Positions 27,319-37,231 of a stretch of 64,000 nt of DNA are shown in pieces; position 1 is the first letter of the stretch; each line of letters opens with the position of its first letter. The translations under genes were made by a program, and so were the position numbers. The notes below the pieces were generated by a model. That model searched no databases. It was not told the DNA's origin and worked only from the letters and a program-made list of their open reading frames with translations. The stretch comes from Methanothermobacter sp. (GTDB lineage: Archaea; Methanobacteriota; Methanobacteria; Methanobacteriales; Methanothermobacteraceae), in NCBI RefSeq assembly GCF_030055425.1, contig NZ_JASFYE010000009.1, positions 1-64,000 on the forward strand. The letters run 5' to 3'.

Positions 27319-27558
27319 CATGTGGCTGCTGGTTGAGGATCTGCCTCTGGAGTTTAAGCATGGGATTAATTTCAGCGCCATGTGTGGAACCTACAGCGGA
27401 AACTTTAAATATGGTTACTGTACAATTTTTAGTACCTATTGCAATCTGCGGTGGATCCGCTCACATTGTATAACGGGATATACGATGTGGTCTGTGGTTT
27501 TACTTGCCCAGTCTGCATTGTGGAAATATTTATAAAAGATTAGGACAAAGATTAATAA
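27239..27558. other. Spacer before the ribosomal superoperon
   Basis: 320 bases without a gene. It holds the second copy of the methylase 3' repeat, a TATA-like element (actttaaatatgg, about 27408-27420) and the TATA box at 27528 that fits the first gene of the superoperon. No further structure was seen. Confidence 0.6.
27528..27536 (+). promoter_or_regulatory. TATA box of the ribosomal superoperon
   Basis: atttataaa is centred about 27 bases before the ATG at 27559. The spacing places the transcript start at or within a few bases of the start codon, and there is no ribosome site before it, so the first gene is probably leaderless. Confidence 0.6.
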
Positions 27559-28359
27559 ATGAATAGAGTAGATTTGTCCATATTTATCCCGGATTCGCTG
27601 ACGGCAGAGACAGGGGATCTCAAAATAAAGACCTACAAGGTGGGTCTTATTGGAAGGGCTGCAGCGATATTCGGGGTTAACCGCATAGTGATCTATCACG
27701 ATGATGCAGACGGAGAGGCAGGATTTATCAGGGATATCCTGAACTATATGGATACCCCCCAGTACCTTCGCAGGAAGGTTTTCCCGATAATGAAGGAGTT
27801 GAAACATGTGGGTATACTCCCACCTCTGAGAACTCCTCATCACCCAACTGGAAAACCCGTGGCTGGAGAATACAGACAGGGATTAACAGTCAAAAGGGTA
27901 AAAAAAGGAACTCTTGTGGATATTGGCGCAGATAAACTTGCACTGTGCAGGGAAAAACTCACCGTAAATAGGGTAATGAGTTTCAGGGTTATCCGGCTGG
28001 GTAAGGAAATACTGATAGAGCCAGATGAACCAGAGGATATATACTGGGGATATGAGGTTCTGAGCACCGAACAGGGCCTCTCAAAGAGCCTGAAAACATT
28101 GGATGCCGATGTTGTGGTGGCAACATCAAGGTATGCTTCGCCCATTACTTCTATTCTGGATGAAGTAAAGTCAAAGGTGGAGGGCGCCCCCAGGGTGGCC
28201 ATCCTGTTTGGCGGTCCTTACAAGGGATTACCAGAGATCGATGCGGATGTGTGGGTTAACACCATTCCAGGACAGTGTACAGAAACTGTAAGGACTGAAG
28301 AGGCTGTTTTAGCTACTCTCTCAGTATTCAATATGCTAACTCAGATTGATGAAAAATGA
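27559..28359 (+). CDS. SPOUT-class RNA methyltransferase (MTH1/SPOUT1 family)
   Basis: 266 residues. The C-terminal half has the SPOUT trefoil-knot signature (VAILFGGPYKGL and WVNTIPGQCTETVRTEEAVLATL), which binds SAM. An inserted domain (about residues 90-165) resembles an OB fold. The family includes the structurally characterised M. thermautotrophicus protein MTH1 and human SPOUT1/CENP-32; relatives methylate uridine N3 in rRNA, which I infer as the likely role. It opens the superoperon and seems to be leaderless. Confidence 0.88.
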   Translation: MNRVDLSIFIPDSLTAETGDLKIKTYKVGLIGRAAAIFGVNRIVIYHDDADGEAGFIRDILNYMDTPQYLRRKVFPIMKELKHVGILPPLRTPHHPTGKPVAGEYRQGLTVKRVKKGTLVDIGADKLALCREKLTVNRVMSFRVIRLGKEILIEPDEPEDIYWGYEVLSTEQGLSKSLKTLDADVVVATSRYASPITSILDEVKSKVEGAPRVAILFGGPYKGLPEIDADVWVNTIPGQCTETVRTEEAVLATLSVFNMLTQIDEK

Positions 28360-28388
28360 ATATGAATGATGTAAGGAGGTAAACTTAA

Positions 28389-29402
28389 ATGGCTAGACAT
28401 CATCAACCAAGAAAAGGATCAGTTGCATTCAGTCCAAGAAAAAGGGCGGCAAGGGAAACCCCCAGGGTCAAGTCATGGCCCCAGGTGGATGAACCTGGAC
28501 TTCTTGCCCTGGCAGGCTACAAGGCAGGGATGACCCACGTAATGATGGTTGATAACCAGAAAAATTCCCCTACAGAGGGGATGGAGGTTTCAACTCCAGT
28601 CACAATACTTGAGGTCCCACCCCTAACCGTGATGGCCGTTAGGGCCTATGAAAAGACAAGCAGGGGCCTTAAGACCCTTGGAGAGGTCCTGGCCACCGAG
28701 ACAAAGGACGACCTCAGAAGGAAGCTCACCCCACCTGCAGAGGACTACGACCAGGAGGCCGCAATCGAAAGGATAAGGTCAAACATGGAATACGTTGCAG
28801 ACGTCAGGGTTATTGTACACACAAACCCCAGACTTGCAAGCGTGCCCAAAAAGAAACCTGAGGTCTTTGAGTGCGGCCTTGGAGGTAAGACCCCTGAGGA
28901 GAAATTCGAATACGCACTGGGGGTCCTCGGCAAGGATGTGAGGGCATCAGAGATATTCTCCGAGGGAGCCTTCGTTGATGCCATAGCCGTGACTAAGGGT
29001 AAGGGATTCCAGGGTCCCGTTAAGAGATGGGGTATAAGGATACAGTACGGTAAGGCTGCAAGAAGCAGTAAGGGGAGACACATAGGGTCACTGGGTCCAT
29101 GGACACCATCAAGGACCATGTGGACAGTTCCACAGGCAGGGCAGATGGGCTACCACAGGAGGACCGAGTACAACAAACAGATACTCAAGATCGGTGACGC
29201 CAGCGAGGCAGACCAGGTAAACCCCAGCGGCGGATTCGTAAGGTACGGTCTTGTCAGGAACGATTATGTAATGGTTAAGGGGTCAGTTCCAGGCCCAACA
29301 AAGAGGCTTGTGGTGCTCAGGAAGGCCATAAGGGCTGCAGGTAAGCAGGAAGAGGCACCCCAGATAAACTACATCAGCACAGCATCAAAACAAGGAGTAT
29401 AA
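28389..29402 (+). CDS. rpl3: Ribosomal protein uL3
   Basis: Large-subunit protein that nucleates 23S rRNA folding and reaches the peptidyl transferase centre. 337 residues, the archaeal/eukaryotic long form; the basic N-terminus (MARHHQPRKGSVAFSPRKR) and the central VTKGKGFQGPVKRWG and GSLGPWTPSRT loop are conserved. A strong ribosome site (aaggaggt) precedes the ATG. Confidence 0.97.
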   Translation: MARHHQPRKGSVAFSPRKRAARETPRVKSWPQVDEPGLLALAGYKAGMTHVMMVDNQKNSPTEGMEVSTPVTILEVPPLTVMAVRAYEKTSRGLKTLGEVLATETKDDLRRKLTPPAEDYDQEAAIERIRSNMEYVADVRVIVHTNPRLASVPKKKPEVFECGLGGKTPEEKFEYALGVLGKDVRASEIFSEGAFVDAIAVTKGKGFQGPVKRWGIRIQYGKAARSSKGRHIGSLGPWTPSRTMWTVPQAGQMGYHRRTEYNKQILKIGDASEADQVNPSGGFVRYGLVRNDYVMVKGSVPGPTKRLVVLRKAIRAAGKQEEAPQINYISTASKQGV

Positions 29403-29414
29403 GAGTGGTTCAAA

Positions 29415-30179
29415 ATGAAGATCAAGGTTTATTCCCTAGAAGGTGAAGCCATAGATGAAATGGAACTTCCTGAAATTTTCAATGAGGAGTTCAGGCCCGA
29501 CGTGATAAAGAGGGCTGTTCTATCAGCACAGACCGCGAGGGTACAGCCATGGGGTCCAGACCCAATGGCGGGTAAAAGGACCTCTGCCAAGTCCTATGGT
29601 GCCGGGCGCGGTGTTGCAATGGTTCCACGTATAAAGAATGGTTCAAGGGCAGCCTTCGTTCCCCAGGCGGTTGGAGGTAGAAGGGCCCACCCACCGAGGC
29701 CACAGAAGAACTACCATGAGAGGATAAACAGAAAGGAAAGGAGACTGGCAATAAGGTCAGCTGTTGCAGCAACAGCCAGGAGGGACCTTGTGGAGGCAAG
29801 GGGTCACCGGATAGAGAATGTGCCCCAGGTGCCCCTGGTGGTTGACGATGAACTCTCCACAATCAAAAGGACAGCGGATACAAGGGAAGTCTTCAGGAAA
29901 CTCGGAATCATGGACGACATCGTGAGGGCAAAGGAAGGTAAAAAGATAAGAGCTGGAAAGGGAAAGATGAGGGGAAGGAAGTACAGGACACCCAGAGGTC
30001 CACTCATAGTTGTGAGCGAGGATAAAGGTATTGCGCTGGGCGCAAGAAACCACCCTGGTGTGGACGTTGTTACAGTGGAAAACCTCAACGCAGAACTCCT
30101 CGCACCTGGAACCCACCCTGGAAGACTGACCGTCTTTACAAGATCAGCAATAGAAAAACTTGAGGGACTCTTTCAGTAA
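29415..30179 (+). CDS. rpl4: Ribosomal protein uL4 (archaeal long form)
   Basis: 254 residues. The internal loop that lines the exit tunnel is seen as [19 protein letters not shown] and [16 protein letters not shown], and the C-terminal [11 protein letters not shown] is typical. It follows uL3 by 12 bases. In bacteria L4 also represses its own operon; whether this holds here cannot be read from the sequence. Confidence 0.96.
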   Translation: MKIKVYSLEGEAIDEMELPEIFNEEFRPDVIKRAVLSAQTARVQPWGPDPMAGKRTSAKSYGAGRGVAMVPRIKNGSRAAFVPQAVGGRRAHPPRPQKNYHERINRKERRLAIRSAVAATARRDLVEARGHRIENVPQVPLVVDDELSTIKRTADTREVFRKLGIMDDIVRAKEGKKIRAGKGKMRGRKYRTPRGPLIVVSEDKGIALGARNHPGVDVVTVENLNAELLAPGTHPGRLTVFTRSAIEKLEGLFQ

Positions 30180-30200
30180 AAATTAGGTGACGGTGTAATT

Positions 30201-30461
30201 ATGGATCCATATGCTGTTATCATGAAGCCACATGTCACAGAAAAGAGCATGAACCTTATAGACCAGAACAACGAGCTGGCATTTGTGGTTATGAGAAAAA
30301 GCACAAAAAAGGATGTTAGAAGGGCATTCGAGGAACTCTTTGCAGTTAAGGTTGAGAGGGTTAACACCCAGATAACCCCAAGGGGCCAGAAGATTGCCTA
30401 CATAAAACTGGCAAAGGAACACAGTGCAGAGGATATAGCTGTTAAACTGGGAGTATTCTAG
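30201..30461 (+). CDS. rpl23: Ribosomal protein uL23
   Basis: 86 residues, the compact archaeal form. It sits at the exit of the peptide tunnel and is a docking site for the signal recognition particle. The segments MKPHVTEKSMNLI and AFEELFAVKVERVNT are diagnostic. An AGGTGA ribosome site lies upstream of the ATG. Confidence 0.96.
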   Translation: MDPYAVIMKPHVTEKSMNLIDQNNELAFVVMRKSTKKDVRRAFEELFAVKVERVNTQITPRGQKIAYIKLAKEHSAEDIAVKLGVF

Positions 30462-30482
30462 AATAATCAGGAGGATATTCAG

Positions 30483-31208
30483 ATGGGAAAAAGGTTAATA
30501 TCACAGAGGAGAGGAAGGGGAACTCCCACTTACAGAAGTGCATCCCACCGCTTCAAGGGCAAAATAAAATACCGTGCATACGACTCCCTTGAAAGTGACG
30601 GATGTCTCAGGGGAAAGGTCGTTGACATAATGCACGACCCTGGAAGGACAGCCCCTGTGGCCCTTGTGAAATTTGAAAACGGTGAGAAGAACCTCATACT
30701 CGCACCTGAGGCTTTAATGCTTGATGAAGAGATTGAGTGCGGGGCAAAGGCAAAGGTCAAACCTGGAAACTCACTTCCACTCAGTGAAATTCCAGAGGGG
30801 ACACCCATATACAATATTGAAAACAGACCAGGAGACGGAGGCAAACTGGTGAGGTCCTCCGGTACCTACGCTTCTCTAATCACCCATGATGCTGACAAGG
30901 CGGTTATTGAACTCCCATCAGGTGAACTCAAGGCACTCAACCCACAGTGCCGGGCAACCGTCGGTGTCGTTGCTGGAGGAGGAAGAAGGGAGAAACCATT
31001 CCTCAAGGCAGGTAAGAAGTACCATGCCCTCAGGGCCAAGGGTAAGAAGTCAGTTACAGTCAGGGGTGTTGCCATGAACGCAGTGGACCACCCACACGGT
31101 GGTGGAAACAGACAGCACCCAGGTAGGCCAACAACTGTCTCAAGGCATGCTCCTCCAGGAAGGAAGGTTGGTTCAATAGCTGCCAGAAGAACAGGGAAAA
31201 GGAGATAA
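30483..31208 (+). CDS. rpl2: Ribosomal protein uL2
   Basis: 241 residues. Required for subunit joining and peptidyl transfer; the conserved histidine-bearing segment near the catalytic centre is visible as [18 protein letters not shown]. The N-terminus ([20 protein letters not shown]) has the archaeal form. An AGGAGGAT-like site precedes the ATG. Confidence 0.97.
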   Translation: MGKRLISQRRGRGTPTYRSASHRFKGKIKYRAYDSLESDGCLRGKVVDIMHDPGRTAPVALVKFENGEKNLILAPEALMLDEEIECGAKAKVKPGNSLPLSEIPEGTPIYNIENRPGDGGKLVRSSGTYASLITHDADKAVIELPSGELKALNPQCRATVGVVAGGGRREKPFLKAGKKYHALRAKGKKSVTVRGVAMNAVDHPHGGGNRQHPGRPTTVSRHAPPGRKVGSIAARRTGKRR

Positions 31209-31225
31209 AAAAAGGAGGTGACCTA

Positions 31226-31636
31226 TTGGCACGTAAAGAATTTAGGTATCGCGGCTACACCTTGGAAGAACTGCAGGAGATGCCACTTGACGATGTAATC
31301 AAGTTGTTCCCATCAAGGCAGAGGAGATCCCTCAAGAGGGGATTCCTACCAAGGCAGAAGAAGGTACTTGAGAAGATAAGGAAGATAAAAAAAGAGGGAA
31401 AGACTGAGGGAAGACCACCGGTCATCAGGACACACTGCAGGGACATGATAGTGCTGCCTGAGATGGTTGGGATGACCTTCGGCATCCACAACGGAAACGA
31501 ATTTGTGGAGGTCACAATCCAGCCAGAAATGATCGGCTGCTACTTCGGTGAATTTGCACCTACAAGGAAGAAGGTTGAGCACGGAGATCCCGGTATGGGA
31601 GCTACAAGATCCTCAATGTTCGTGCCTCTTAAATAA
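31226..31636 (+). CDS. rps19: Ribosomal protein uS19
   Basis: 136 residues, the archaeal form with a longer N-terminus than bacterial S19. The RNA-binding core ([26 protein letters not shown] is the family block around residue 75) and the end [10 protein letters not shown] are conserved. Translation starts at TTG behind a strong AAAGGAGGTGA site. Confidence 0.95.
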   Translation: MARKEFRYRGYTLEELQEMPLDDVIKLFPSRQRRSLKRGFLPRQKKVLEKIRKIKKEGKTEGRPPVIRTHCRDMIVLPEMVGMTFGIHNGNEFVEVTIQPEMIGCYFGEFAPTRKKVEHGDPGMGATRSSMFVPLK

Positions 31637-31648
31637 GGAGACTAGACA

Positions 31649-32110
31649 ATGGCTAAGGTTAAATACGCTTATAAAGAGGAAGACAGGTCAAAAACAGCCA
31701 GGGCTTCAGCGACTCACCTCAAGATTTCACCAAAGCACGCTGTGGAGATATGCAGGGAGATCCGGGGAATGGAACTCGAGAAGGCCAAAAGATACCTTGA
31801 AGAGGTTATCAGGATGGAGAGGCCGGTGGCATTCAAGAGATACAACCGGAAGGTCGGCCACAGGAGGGGCCTCAATGGATGGGCCAGCGGCCGTTTCCCT
31901 GTTAAGGCAGCAGGTCAGATACTGAAGGTCCTTGAAAATGCCGAGGCCAATGCAGAGTACAAGGGACTCGACACCGAGAAACTCAGGATAGTCCACATAT
32001 CCAGTCACCGCGGGCCAGTTATAAGGGGCTGGATTCCAAGGGCCTTTGGAAGGGCTACACCATTCAACACACCAACAACACACGTTCAGATAGTTCTGGG
32101 GGAGGCATAG
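31649..32110 (+). CDS. rpl22: Ribosomal protein uL22
   Basis: 153 residues. Its beta-hairpin reaches into the exit tunnel. Recognised by [36 protein letters not shown] and the C-terminal block [20 protein letters not shown] in archaeal form. It follows uS19 by 12 bases and precedes the TTG start of uS3 by three bases. Confidence 0.96.
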   Translation: MAKVKYAYKEEDRSKTARASATHLKISPKHAVEICREIRGMELEKAKRYLEEVIRMERPVAFKRYNRKVGHRRGLNGWASGRFPVKAAGQILKVLENAEANAEYKGLDTEKLRIVHISSHRGPVIRGWIPRAFGRATPFNTPTTHVQIVLGEA

Positions 32111-32113
32111 ATT

Positions 32114-32932
32114 TTGATAGAGAAAGATTTTGTCGTTGAAGGGCTCAGAAGGACGAGGATAGACGAATACCTTGAAAAGGAACTTGAAAGGGCAGGCTAC
32201 GGTGGCATGGATGTTCAGGTCACCCCTATGGGTACAATGGTTGTCGTCTACGCTGAAAGGCCAGGTATGGTAATTGGACGTGGCGGTAAGACGGTGAGGG
32301 CAATTACCCAGAAACTCAAAACCAAGTTCAACCTTGAAAACCCCCAGGTTGAGGTCAAGGAGGTTGATGTGCCTGAACTCAACCCCCGCATAATGGCCCA
32401 CAAGATAGCTGCCATGCTCCAGAGGGGCATGCACTTCAGGAGGGTTGCATACACCACAATGAGGAGGATCATGGCTGCAGGTGCCCAGGGTGTTGAGGTT
32501 ACCATCTCAGGTAAGATAAGGGGTGCCCGTTCAGCCACAGCCAAATTCACAGACGGCTACATAAAGAAGTGCGGCGAACCCTCAACCAAACACGTCAAGG
32601 AAGGATTCGCAACAGTGCAGCTCAAACCAGGTGTTCTGGGAGTATACGTCCGCATAATGCCTCCTGAGGTTGTACTTCCAGACAAGGTTGAAATAGAGGC
32701 TCCTAAAGTAACTGAAACTCCCTCAGAAGAACCTGCAGAACAGGTTGAAGCCGTTGAGGAGATCGAGGATCTTGAAGAGGTCGAGGATCTCGAGGAGATA
32801 GAGGAGATCGAGGATCTCGAGGAGATAGAGGAGATCGAGGATCTTGAAGAGGTCGAGGATCTCGAGGAAGACCTTGAATCAGCTGAAGAAACAGAGAAAG
32901 AGGACACAGATGGTGAAGAATCTGAAAAGTAA
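32114..32932 (+). CDS. rps3: Ribosomal protein uS3 with long acidic C-terminal repeat tail
   Basis: 272 residues. The KH domain is at about 45-90 (GMVIGRGGKTVRAI) and the S3 C-terminal domain runs to about residue 198 (GVLGVYVRIMPPEVVLP). After this the protein continues with a strongly acidic tail made of EEIEDLEE/EEVEDLEE units, coded by repeated gaggatc/gaggag DNA (about 32755-32875). The tail makes it longer than the usual 200-230 residues. Start is TTG at 32114. Confidence 0.95.
   Translation: MIEKDFVVEGLRRTRIDEYLEKELERAGYGGMDVQVTPMGTMVVVYAERPGMVIGRGGKTVRAITQKLKTKFNLENPQVEVKEVDVPELNPRIMAHKIAAMLQRGMHFRRVAYTTMRRIMAAGAQGVEVTISGKIRGARSATAKFTDGYIKKCGEPSTKHVKEGFATVQLKPGVLGVYVRIMPPEVVLPDKVEIEAPKVTETPSEEPAEQVEAVEEIEDLEEVEDLEEIEEIEDLEEIEEIEDLEEVEDLEEDLESAEETEKEDTDGEESEK
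32755..32875 (+). repeat. Acidic codon repeat inside rps3
   Basis: Short blocks such as gagatcgaggatctcgagga alternate with gaagaggtcgaggatct versions, giving a nearly regular E/D/L/I repeat in the protein. The DNA is repetitive at the base level, so its length can change by slippage. Confidence 0.8.
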
Positions 32933-32978
32933 TATATATGGACAGATTCATATCAGTGAATAATAGAAAGGGATTGAA

Positions 32979-33173
32979 ATGGCGATACTTAGGAGCGAAG
33001 AGATAAGGGAAATGGATAGGGAGGAACTCCAGAAGAAGCTGGATGAACTCAAGGCAGAATACGCCAGATACATTTCCAAGAGCGCTGCTGCCGGGATCCA
33101 TGAAAACCCCGGCAAGATGAGGGAAATCCGAAGAACAATAGCCCGTGTTCTCACCATCATGAATGAAAAATAG
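32979..33173 (+). CDS. rpl29: Ribosomal protein uL29
   Basis: 64 residues, helical hairpin (EEIREMDREELQKKLDELKAE and RRTIARVLTIMNE blocks). It sits next to uL23 at the tunnel exit. The 46-base gap after uS3 contains a TATA-like aatatatat, unusual for this tightly packed region. Confidence 0.94.
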   Translation: MAILRSEEIREMDREELQKKLDELKAEYARYISKSAAAGIHENPGKMREIRRTIARVLTIMNEK

Positions 33174-33185
33174 AAGGAGAAATAA

Positions 33186-33491
33186 ATGAAAATCTGCGAT
33201 GTTTGCGGTCTTCCGGAGGAACTTTGCGTCTGTGAGGAAATAGCACGCGAAGTTCAGACATTAAAGGTATACACAGTGAGGCGAAGATTCGGTAAAGTGA
33301 TGACCATCATAGAGGGCATCGATGAACACGATATAGACATAAAGGAGCTCACAAAGATACTGAAGGCAAGATGTGCCTGTGGAGGTACTGCCAAGAAAGG
33401 CCAGATAGAACTTCAGGGGGACCATAAGAAGAAGGTCAAGGAAGTTCTAGCGGATATGGGCTTTTCATCAGACACGATAGAGATAAGGTAG
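33186..33491 (+). CDS. Translation initiation factor SUI1/eIF1
   Basis: 101 residues. Controls start-codon choice on the small subunit. The SUI1 core is in [20 protein letters not shown] and [12 protein letters not shown]. An N-terminal zinc-like [13 protein letters not shown] group extends the archaeal form. It lies between uL29 and the RNase P gene, as in related methanogens. Confidence 0.93.
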   Translation: MKICDVCGLPEELCVCEEIAREVQTLKVYTVRRRFGKVMTIIEGIDEHDIDIKELTKILKARCACGGTAKKGQIELQGDHKKKVKEVLADMGFSSDTIEIR

Positions 33492-33500
33492 GGGTTTACA

Positions 33501-33782
33501 TTGATAACCCCCCGTAACATTTTCAGACATGAGCTTATTGGCCTTTCTGTGAGAATAGCCAGGAGTGTTCACAGGGACATTCAGGGAATATCGGGAAGAG
33601 TCGTGGATGAAACCAGGAACACCCTTAAAATTGAACTGGAGGATGGCAGGGAGATAACGGTTCCAAAGGGAATAGCCGTCTTCCATTTCAGAACACCAGA
33701 GGGTGAAGTGGTTGAGATTGATGGTGGAGCTCTGGTAGCTCGTCCTGAGGAGAGAATAAAGAAGAAATTTAGAAAACCATAG
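33501..33782 (+). CDS. rnp1: Ribonuclease P protein component 1 (Rpp29/Pop4)
   Basis: 93 residues; an Sm-like barrel that, with Rpp21, binds the specificity domain of RNase P RNA for 5' maturation of tRNAs. The segments [20 protein letters not shown] and [15 protein letters not shown] are typical. TTG start at 33501, nine bases after SUI1. Position inside a ribosomal operon links tRNA processing to ribosome supply. Confidence 0.93.
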
Positions 33783-33792
33783 TGGTGATAGA

Positions 33793-34113
33793 ATGGTCGG
33801 CATTGATGTTCCAGAACCTAAATCTAAATGTAGTGATCCTAACTGTCCTTTCCACGGGGACCTCCCATTGAGGGGTCAGATACTGGAAGGAACTGTCGTC
33901 AGTGACAAGGCAGAAAGGACAGTAACCGTTGAAAGGAGTTTCTACAAATTTATACGCAAATATGAGAGATACGAAAAGAGAAAATCCAAGATAAAGGCTC
34001 ACAAACCTGACTGCATAGATGTCAGGGTAGGGGACACAGTGAAAATTGCTGAATGCAGACCCCTCAGCAAGACTAAGAACTTTGTAGTGGTCGAGGTGAA
34101 GGGGGAAGAGTAA
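33793..34113 (+). CDS. rps17: Ribosomal protein uS17
   Basis: 106 residues, OB fold. Blocks: [20 protein letters not shown] and [20 protein letters not shown]. The N-terminus holds [11 protein letters not shown], common in archaeal S17. A GGTGAT ribosome site lies just before the ATG. Confidence 0.96.
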
Positions 34114-34114
34114 G

Positions 34115-34513
34115 ATGAAGGCAATAGCATCCAAGGTTACAAGGGCTTTACCTGTAGGGGCCAGACTCCAGTGTGTTGACAACACAGGCGCAAGGGAAGT
34201 TGAGATAATCTCTGTCAGAGGATACAAGGGTGTTCGCAGGAGGCTCGCAGCAGCCGGTGTTGGCGACATGGTCGTGGTCTCTGTGAAGAAGGGAACAGTG
34301 GACATGAGGAGGGAAGTCCTCAACGCTGTTGTTGTGAGACAGAAAAAGGAATACAGAAGACCTGACGGATTGAGGGTGAAATTCGAGGATAACGCTGCAG
34401 TTATAGTGAGCCCGGAGGGAGTCCTCAAGGGTTCAGAGATAAGGGGTCCCGTTGCAAAGGAAGCAGCAGACAGGTGGCCCAGTGTGGGAAGTGCAGCCAG
34501 CATAATAGTATAG
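34115..34513 (+). CDS. rpl14: Ribosomal protein uL14
   Basis: 132 residues. Forms an intersubunit bridge. Recognised by [17 protein letters not shown] and the [14 protein letters not shown] block. It begins a single base after the stop of uS17, so translation is probably coupled. Confidence 0.97.
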   Translation: MKAIASKVTRALPVGARLQCVDNTGAREVEIISVRGYKGVRRRLAAAGVGDMVVVSVKKGTVDMRREVLNAVVVRQKKEYRRPDGLRVKFEDNAAVIVSPEGVLKGSEIRGPVAKEAADRWPSVGSAASIIV

Positions 34514-34522
34514 GGTGATAGA

Positions 34523-34876
34523 ATGTCAAAACAACCCAGAAAGCAGAGGAAATACATTTATGAAGCACCATTACACGCTCGTCGCAAGATGATGAGCGCA
34601 GCCCTAAGCAGGGAACTCAGGGAGGAATACGGTAGAAGGTCCCTGCCAGTGAGGAAGGGAGATAAGGTTGAGGTTCTCCGCGGTGACTTCAAGGGACACG
34701 AGGGTAAGGTGGAGAAGGTGGACCTCAAAAGGTACAGGGTCTACGTTGAGGGCGCCACAATACAGAAGGTGGACGGAACCTCAGTTTACTTCCCGATACA
34801 CCCCTCAAACATCAGAATAATTGACCTCAACCTTGACGATGAGAAGAGAATGAAAATATTAGAACGGAAGGGATAA
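34523..34876 (+). CDS. rpl24: Ribosomal protein uL24
   Basis: 117 residues, with a KOW motif ([21 protein letters not shown]; the core [13 protein letters not shown]). The N-terminal extension [15 protein letters not shown] is the archaeal form. GGTGAT precedes the ATG by three bases. Confidence 0.96.
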   Translation: MSKQPRKQRKYIYEAPLHARRKMMSAALSRELREEYGRRSLPVRKGDKVEVLRGDFKGHEGKVEKVDLKRYRVYVEGATIQKVDGTSVYFPIHPSNIRIIDLNLDDEKRMKILERKG

Positions 34877-34878
34877 AC

Positions 34879-35607
34879 ATGGCGATAATGGCATCAAGAA
34901 AGCACCTTAAACGTTTCAGATCACCAAGTCACTGGCCCATTCATCCCAAGGAATACAAGTGGACCGTAAAGCCATCCCCGGGTCCCCATGCAATTGAGGC
35001 ATCATTACCTCTGATGATCATTGTAAGGGACATCCTTGGGGTTGCAGACAATGCAAGGGAAGCCAGGAAGATCATAAACAGCGGCGAGGTCCTGGTTGAC
35101 GGAAGGCCAAGGAAGAACTACAAATTCCCTGTTGGTTTCATGGACGTTGTGAGCATACCCCGCACAGGTGAGGTCTACAGGGTTCTCCCTGATGAAAGGG
35201 GAAGGCTGGTCTTACACCCCATTGGTGAGGAGAACGCGGGCTTCAAGCTCTGCAAGATAGTTAACAAGACAACCATCAGGGGTGGAAAAACCCAGCTCAA
35301 CCTCCACGACGGCCGCAACTACCTCTCAGAGGACGAGTTCCGCGTGGGGGATGTTGTGAAGCTGGCGGTGCCTGAACAGGAAATCCTTGAGAGGATACCC
35401 TTTGAGAAGGGCAGCCTTGGCCTTGTAACAGGGGGCCGCCACACAGGTGAAATTGGAAGAATCAAGAAGATAAACATAACCAGATCATCAATGCCAAACA
35501 CAGCGGTCATTGAGACCGAAGCAGGGAAGACATTCCTCACACTCAAGGATTACGTGTTTGTCATTGGAAAGGACGATTCAGTGATCTCACTTCCAGGAGG
35601 TAAATAG
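34879..35607 (+). CDS. rps4e: Ribosomal protein eS4
   Basis: 242 residues, an archaeal/eukaryotic small-subunit protein. Contains an S4 RNA-binding domain (about 45-100, [20 protein letters not shown]) and a C-terminal KOW domain ([15 protein letters not shown]). An internal ATG at 34888 is also possible as a start; both give the same fold. Confidence 0.95.
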   Translation: MAIMASRKHLKRFRSPSHWPIHPKEYKWTVKPSPGPHAIEASLPLMIIVRDILGVADNAREARKIINSGEVLVDGRPRKNYKFPVGFMDVVSIPRTGEVYRVLPDERGRLVLHPIGEENAGFKLCKIVNKTTIRGGKTQLNLHDGRNYLSEDEFRVGDVVKLAVPEQEILERIPFEKGSLGLVTGGRHTGEIGRIKKINITRSSMPNTAVIETEAGKTFLTLKDYVFVIGKDDSVISLPGGK

Positions 35608-36114
35608 ATGAACCCCATGGAGGAAGTAAGGATATTCAAGGTCACCCTTAACATAGGTGTCGGTGAAGGGGGTGAAAGGCTTGCAAGGGCTGAAAGGCTT
35701 CTTGAGGAGATGACAGGCCAGAAGCCTGTGAGGACCCACTCAAAGGTCACAAACCCCGAGTTTGGTATAAGGAAAAAGCAGCCCATAGCATGCAAGGTCA
35801 CCCTCCGAGGTGAAAGGGCCGAAAAGGTACTCAGAATGTTCCTTGAGGGAATAGGGAACAGATTGAAGGCCAGCCAGTTTGATGAATACGGTAACGTTTC
35901 AATGGGTATCGAGGAACACATCGACATACCTGGAATGAAGTACGACCCTGAGATAGGGATATTCGGTATGAACCTTTCTGTAACCTTTGAGAAGCCAGGT
36001 CACAGGATAAGCAGACGAAGGATACAGCGCAAAAAGGTTCCTGAAAAGCACAGGGTCAGCCGTGAAGAGGCAATCGACTTCATGAAGGAAAAATTCCAGG
36101 TTAAAATAGTCTGA
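35608..36114 (+). CDS. rpl5: Ribosomal protein uL5
   Basis: 168 residues. Binds 5S rRNA in the central protuberance. Conserved blocks: [32 protein letters not shown] and [14 protein letters not shown]. Its ATG directly follows the stop of eS4 without a spacer, and an AGGAGGT site lies inside the eS4 end. Confidence 0.96.
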   Translation: MNPMEEVRIFKVTLNIGVGEGGERLARAERLLEEMTGQKPVRTHSKVTNPEFGIRKKQPIACKVTLRGERAEKVLRMFLEGIGNRLKASQFDEYGNVSMGIEEHIDIPGMKYDPEIGIFGMNLSVTFEKPGHRISRRRIQRKKVPEKHRVSREEAIDFMKEKFQVKIV

Positions 36115-36125
36115 AGGTGATTGTT

Positions 36126-36269
36126 TTGCCAAGGAAATATGGAAAGGCATCAAGGAAATGCTCAAGATGCGGGGATCACTCTGCCCTGGTCAGAAGATAT
36201 GGATTAATGCTCTGCAGGCAGTGCTTCAGGGAACTCGCACCTAAAATCGGGTTTAAAAAGTACAACTGA
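36126..36269 (+). CDS. rps14: Ribosomal protein uS14, zinc-binding form
   Basis: 47 residues by my translation. Four cysteines (C12, C15, C30, C33) make the zinc site: RKCSRCGD and LCRQCFREL. Start taken at TTG 36126, four bases after GGTGAT; an in-frame GTG upstream would add three residues. The gene is a short one that is easily missed, and lies between uL5 and uS8 as in other archaea. Confidence 0.93.
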   Translation: MPRKYGKASRKCSRCGDHSALVRRYGLMLCRQCFRELAPKIGFKKYN

Positions 36270-36283
36270 AAGAGGTGTTTACT

Positions 36284-36676
36284 GTGACTCTTATGGATCC
36301 TCTCGCAAACGCCCTGACCAACATAAGGAACAATGAGATACGGGGTAATGTCAAGTGCAGGATAACCCCCGCATCAAAGCTCATAGGGCGTGTGCTGAGA
36401 ACAATGCAGAAGGAAGGCTACATCGGGGAATTCGAATACGTTGACGACGGCAGGGCCGGAAAATTCATCGTTGAACTTGAGGGAAACATAAACCAGTGTG
36501 GGGTTATAAAACCCAGACACGCTGTTAAGAAGGACGAATTCGAGAAATTTGAGAAAAGATATCTGCCAGCTAAAAACTTCGGGATAATAATCGTATCAAC
36601 CCCTGAGGGAATAATGACCCATAAAGAGGCCAAGGACAGGGGTATCGGCGGTAGACTGCTGGCTTACGTCTACTAG
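36284..36676 (+). CDS. rps8: Ribosomal protein uS8
   Basis: 130 residues. Binds helix 21 of 16S rRNA. Conserved: [15 protein letters not shown] at the start and [20 protein letters not shown] near the end. The frame opens at GTG 36275, but that codon is part of the GAGGTG ribosome site; GTG 36284, six bases after it, is the start I use. Confidence 0.95.
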   Translation: MTLMDPLANALTNIRNNEIRGNVKCRITPASKLIGRVLRTMQKEGYIGEFEYVDDGRAGKFIVELEGNINQCGVIKPRHAVKKDEFEKFEKRYLPAKNFGIIIVSTPEGIMTHKEAKDRGIGGRLLAYVY

Positions 36677-36684
36677 GTGATAAC

Positions 36685-37218
36685 ATGGTTCTAGCAGCTA
36701 TGATCCGGGAAGAAATACCCATCCCTGAGGATGTTAACATCACCATTGATGGTGAAGTTAAGGTTAAGGGCCCAAAGGGTGAACTCTCCCGAAAATTTAA
36801 CCACTCAGAGATATCAATGGCCGTTGAGGACGATAAGGTGGTCCTTGAGGTTAAATTCCCAAAGAAAAAGGACAAGGCAATGATAGGGACAGTTAAAGCC
36901 CATATAAACAACATGATAAGGGGCGTCACCGAGGGCTTCACCTACCGCATGAAGATAGTATATGCCCACTTTCCAATGAGTGTGAAGGTGGCAGGGGATA
37001 AGGTTTTAATAGAGAACTTCCTCGGGGAACGCCACCCAAGGACTGCAAGGATAGTGGGAGATACAAAGGTCCAGGTCAAGGGCGACGAGGTTGAAGTAAC
37101 AGGCATCAACAAGGAACACGTGGGACAGACAATGGCGAACCTTGAACAGGCCACCAAGATTAAGGGAAGGGACCCAAGGGTTTTCCAGGACGGCATATAC
37201 CTTGTGAGCAAGGAGTAG
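36685..37218 (+). CDS. rpl6: Ribosomal protein uL6
   Basis: 177 residues, two homologous alpha/beta domains. Blocks: [20 protein letters not shown]-like N-domain and [20 protein letters not shown] in the C-domain. AGGTGAT lies three bases before the ATG. Confidence 0.96.
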   Translation: MVLAAMIREEIPIPEDVNITIDGEVKVKGPKGELSRKFNHSEISMAVEDDKVVLEVKFPKKKDKAMIGTVKAHINNMIRGVTEGFTYRMKIVYAHFPMSVKVAGDKVLIENFLGERHPRTARIVGDTKVQVKGDEVEVTGINKEHVGQTMANLEQATKIKGRDPRVFQDGIYLVSKE

Positions 37219-37231
37219 GGATGGTGATTCG

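Noticed and set aside
31727-32434. 235-codon minus-strand frame across uL22 and uS3
   Set aside because: Shadow of two highly conserved genes on the plus strand.
33769-34557. 262-codon minus-strand frame across uS17 and uL14
   Set aside because: Shadow of ribosomal genes; its product is a low-complexity S/T/L-rich string.
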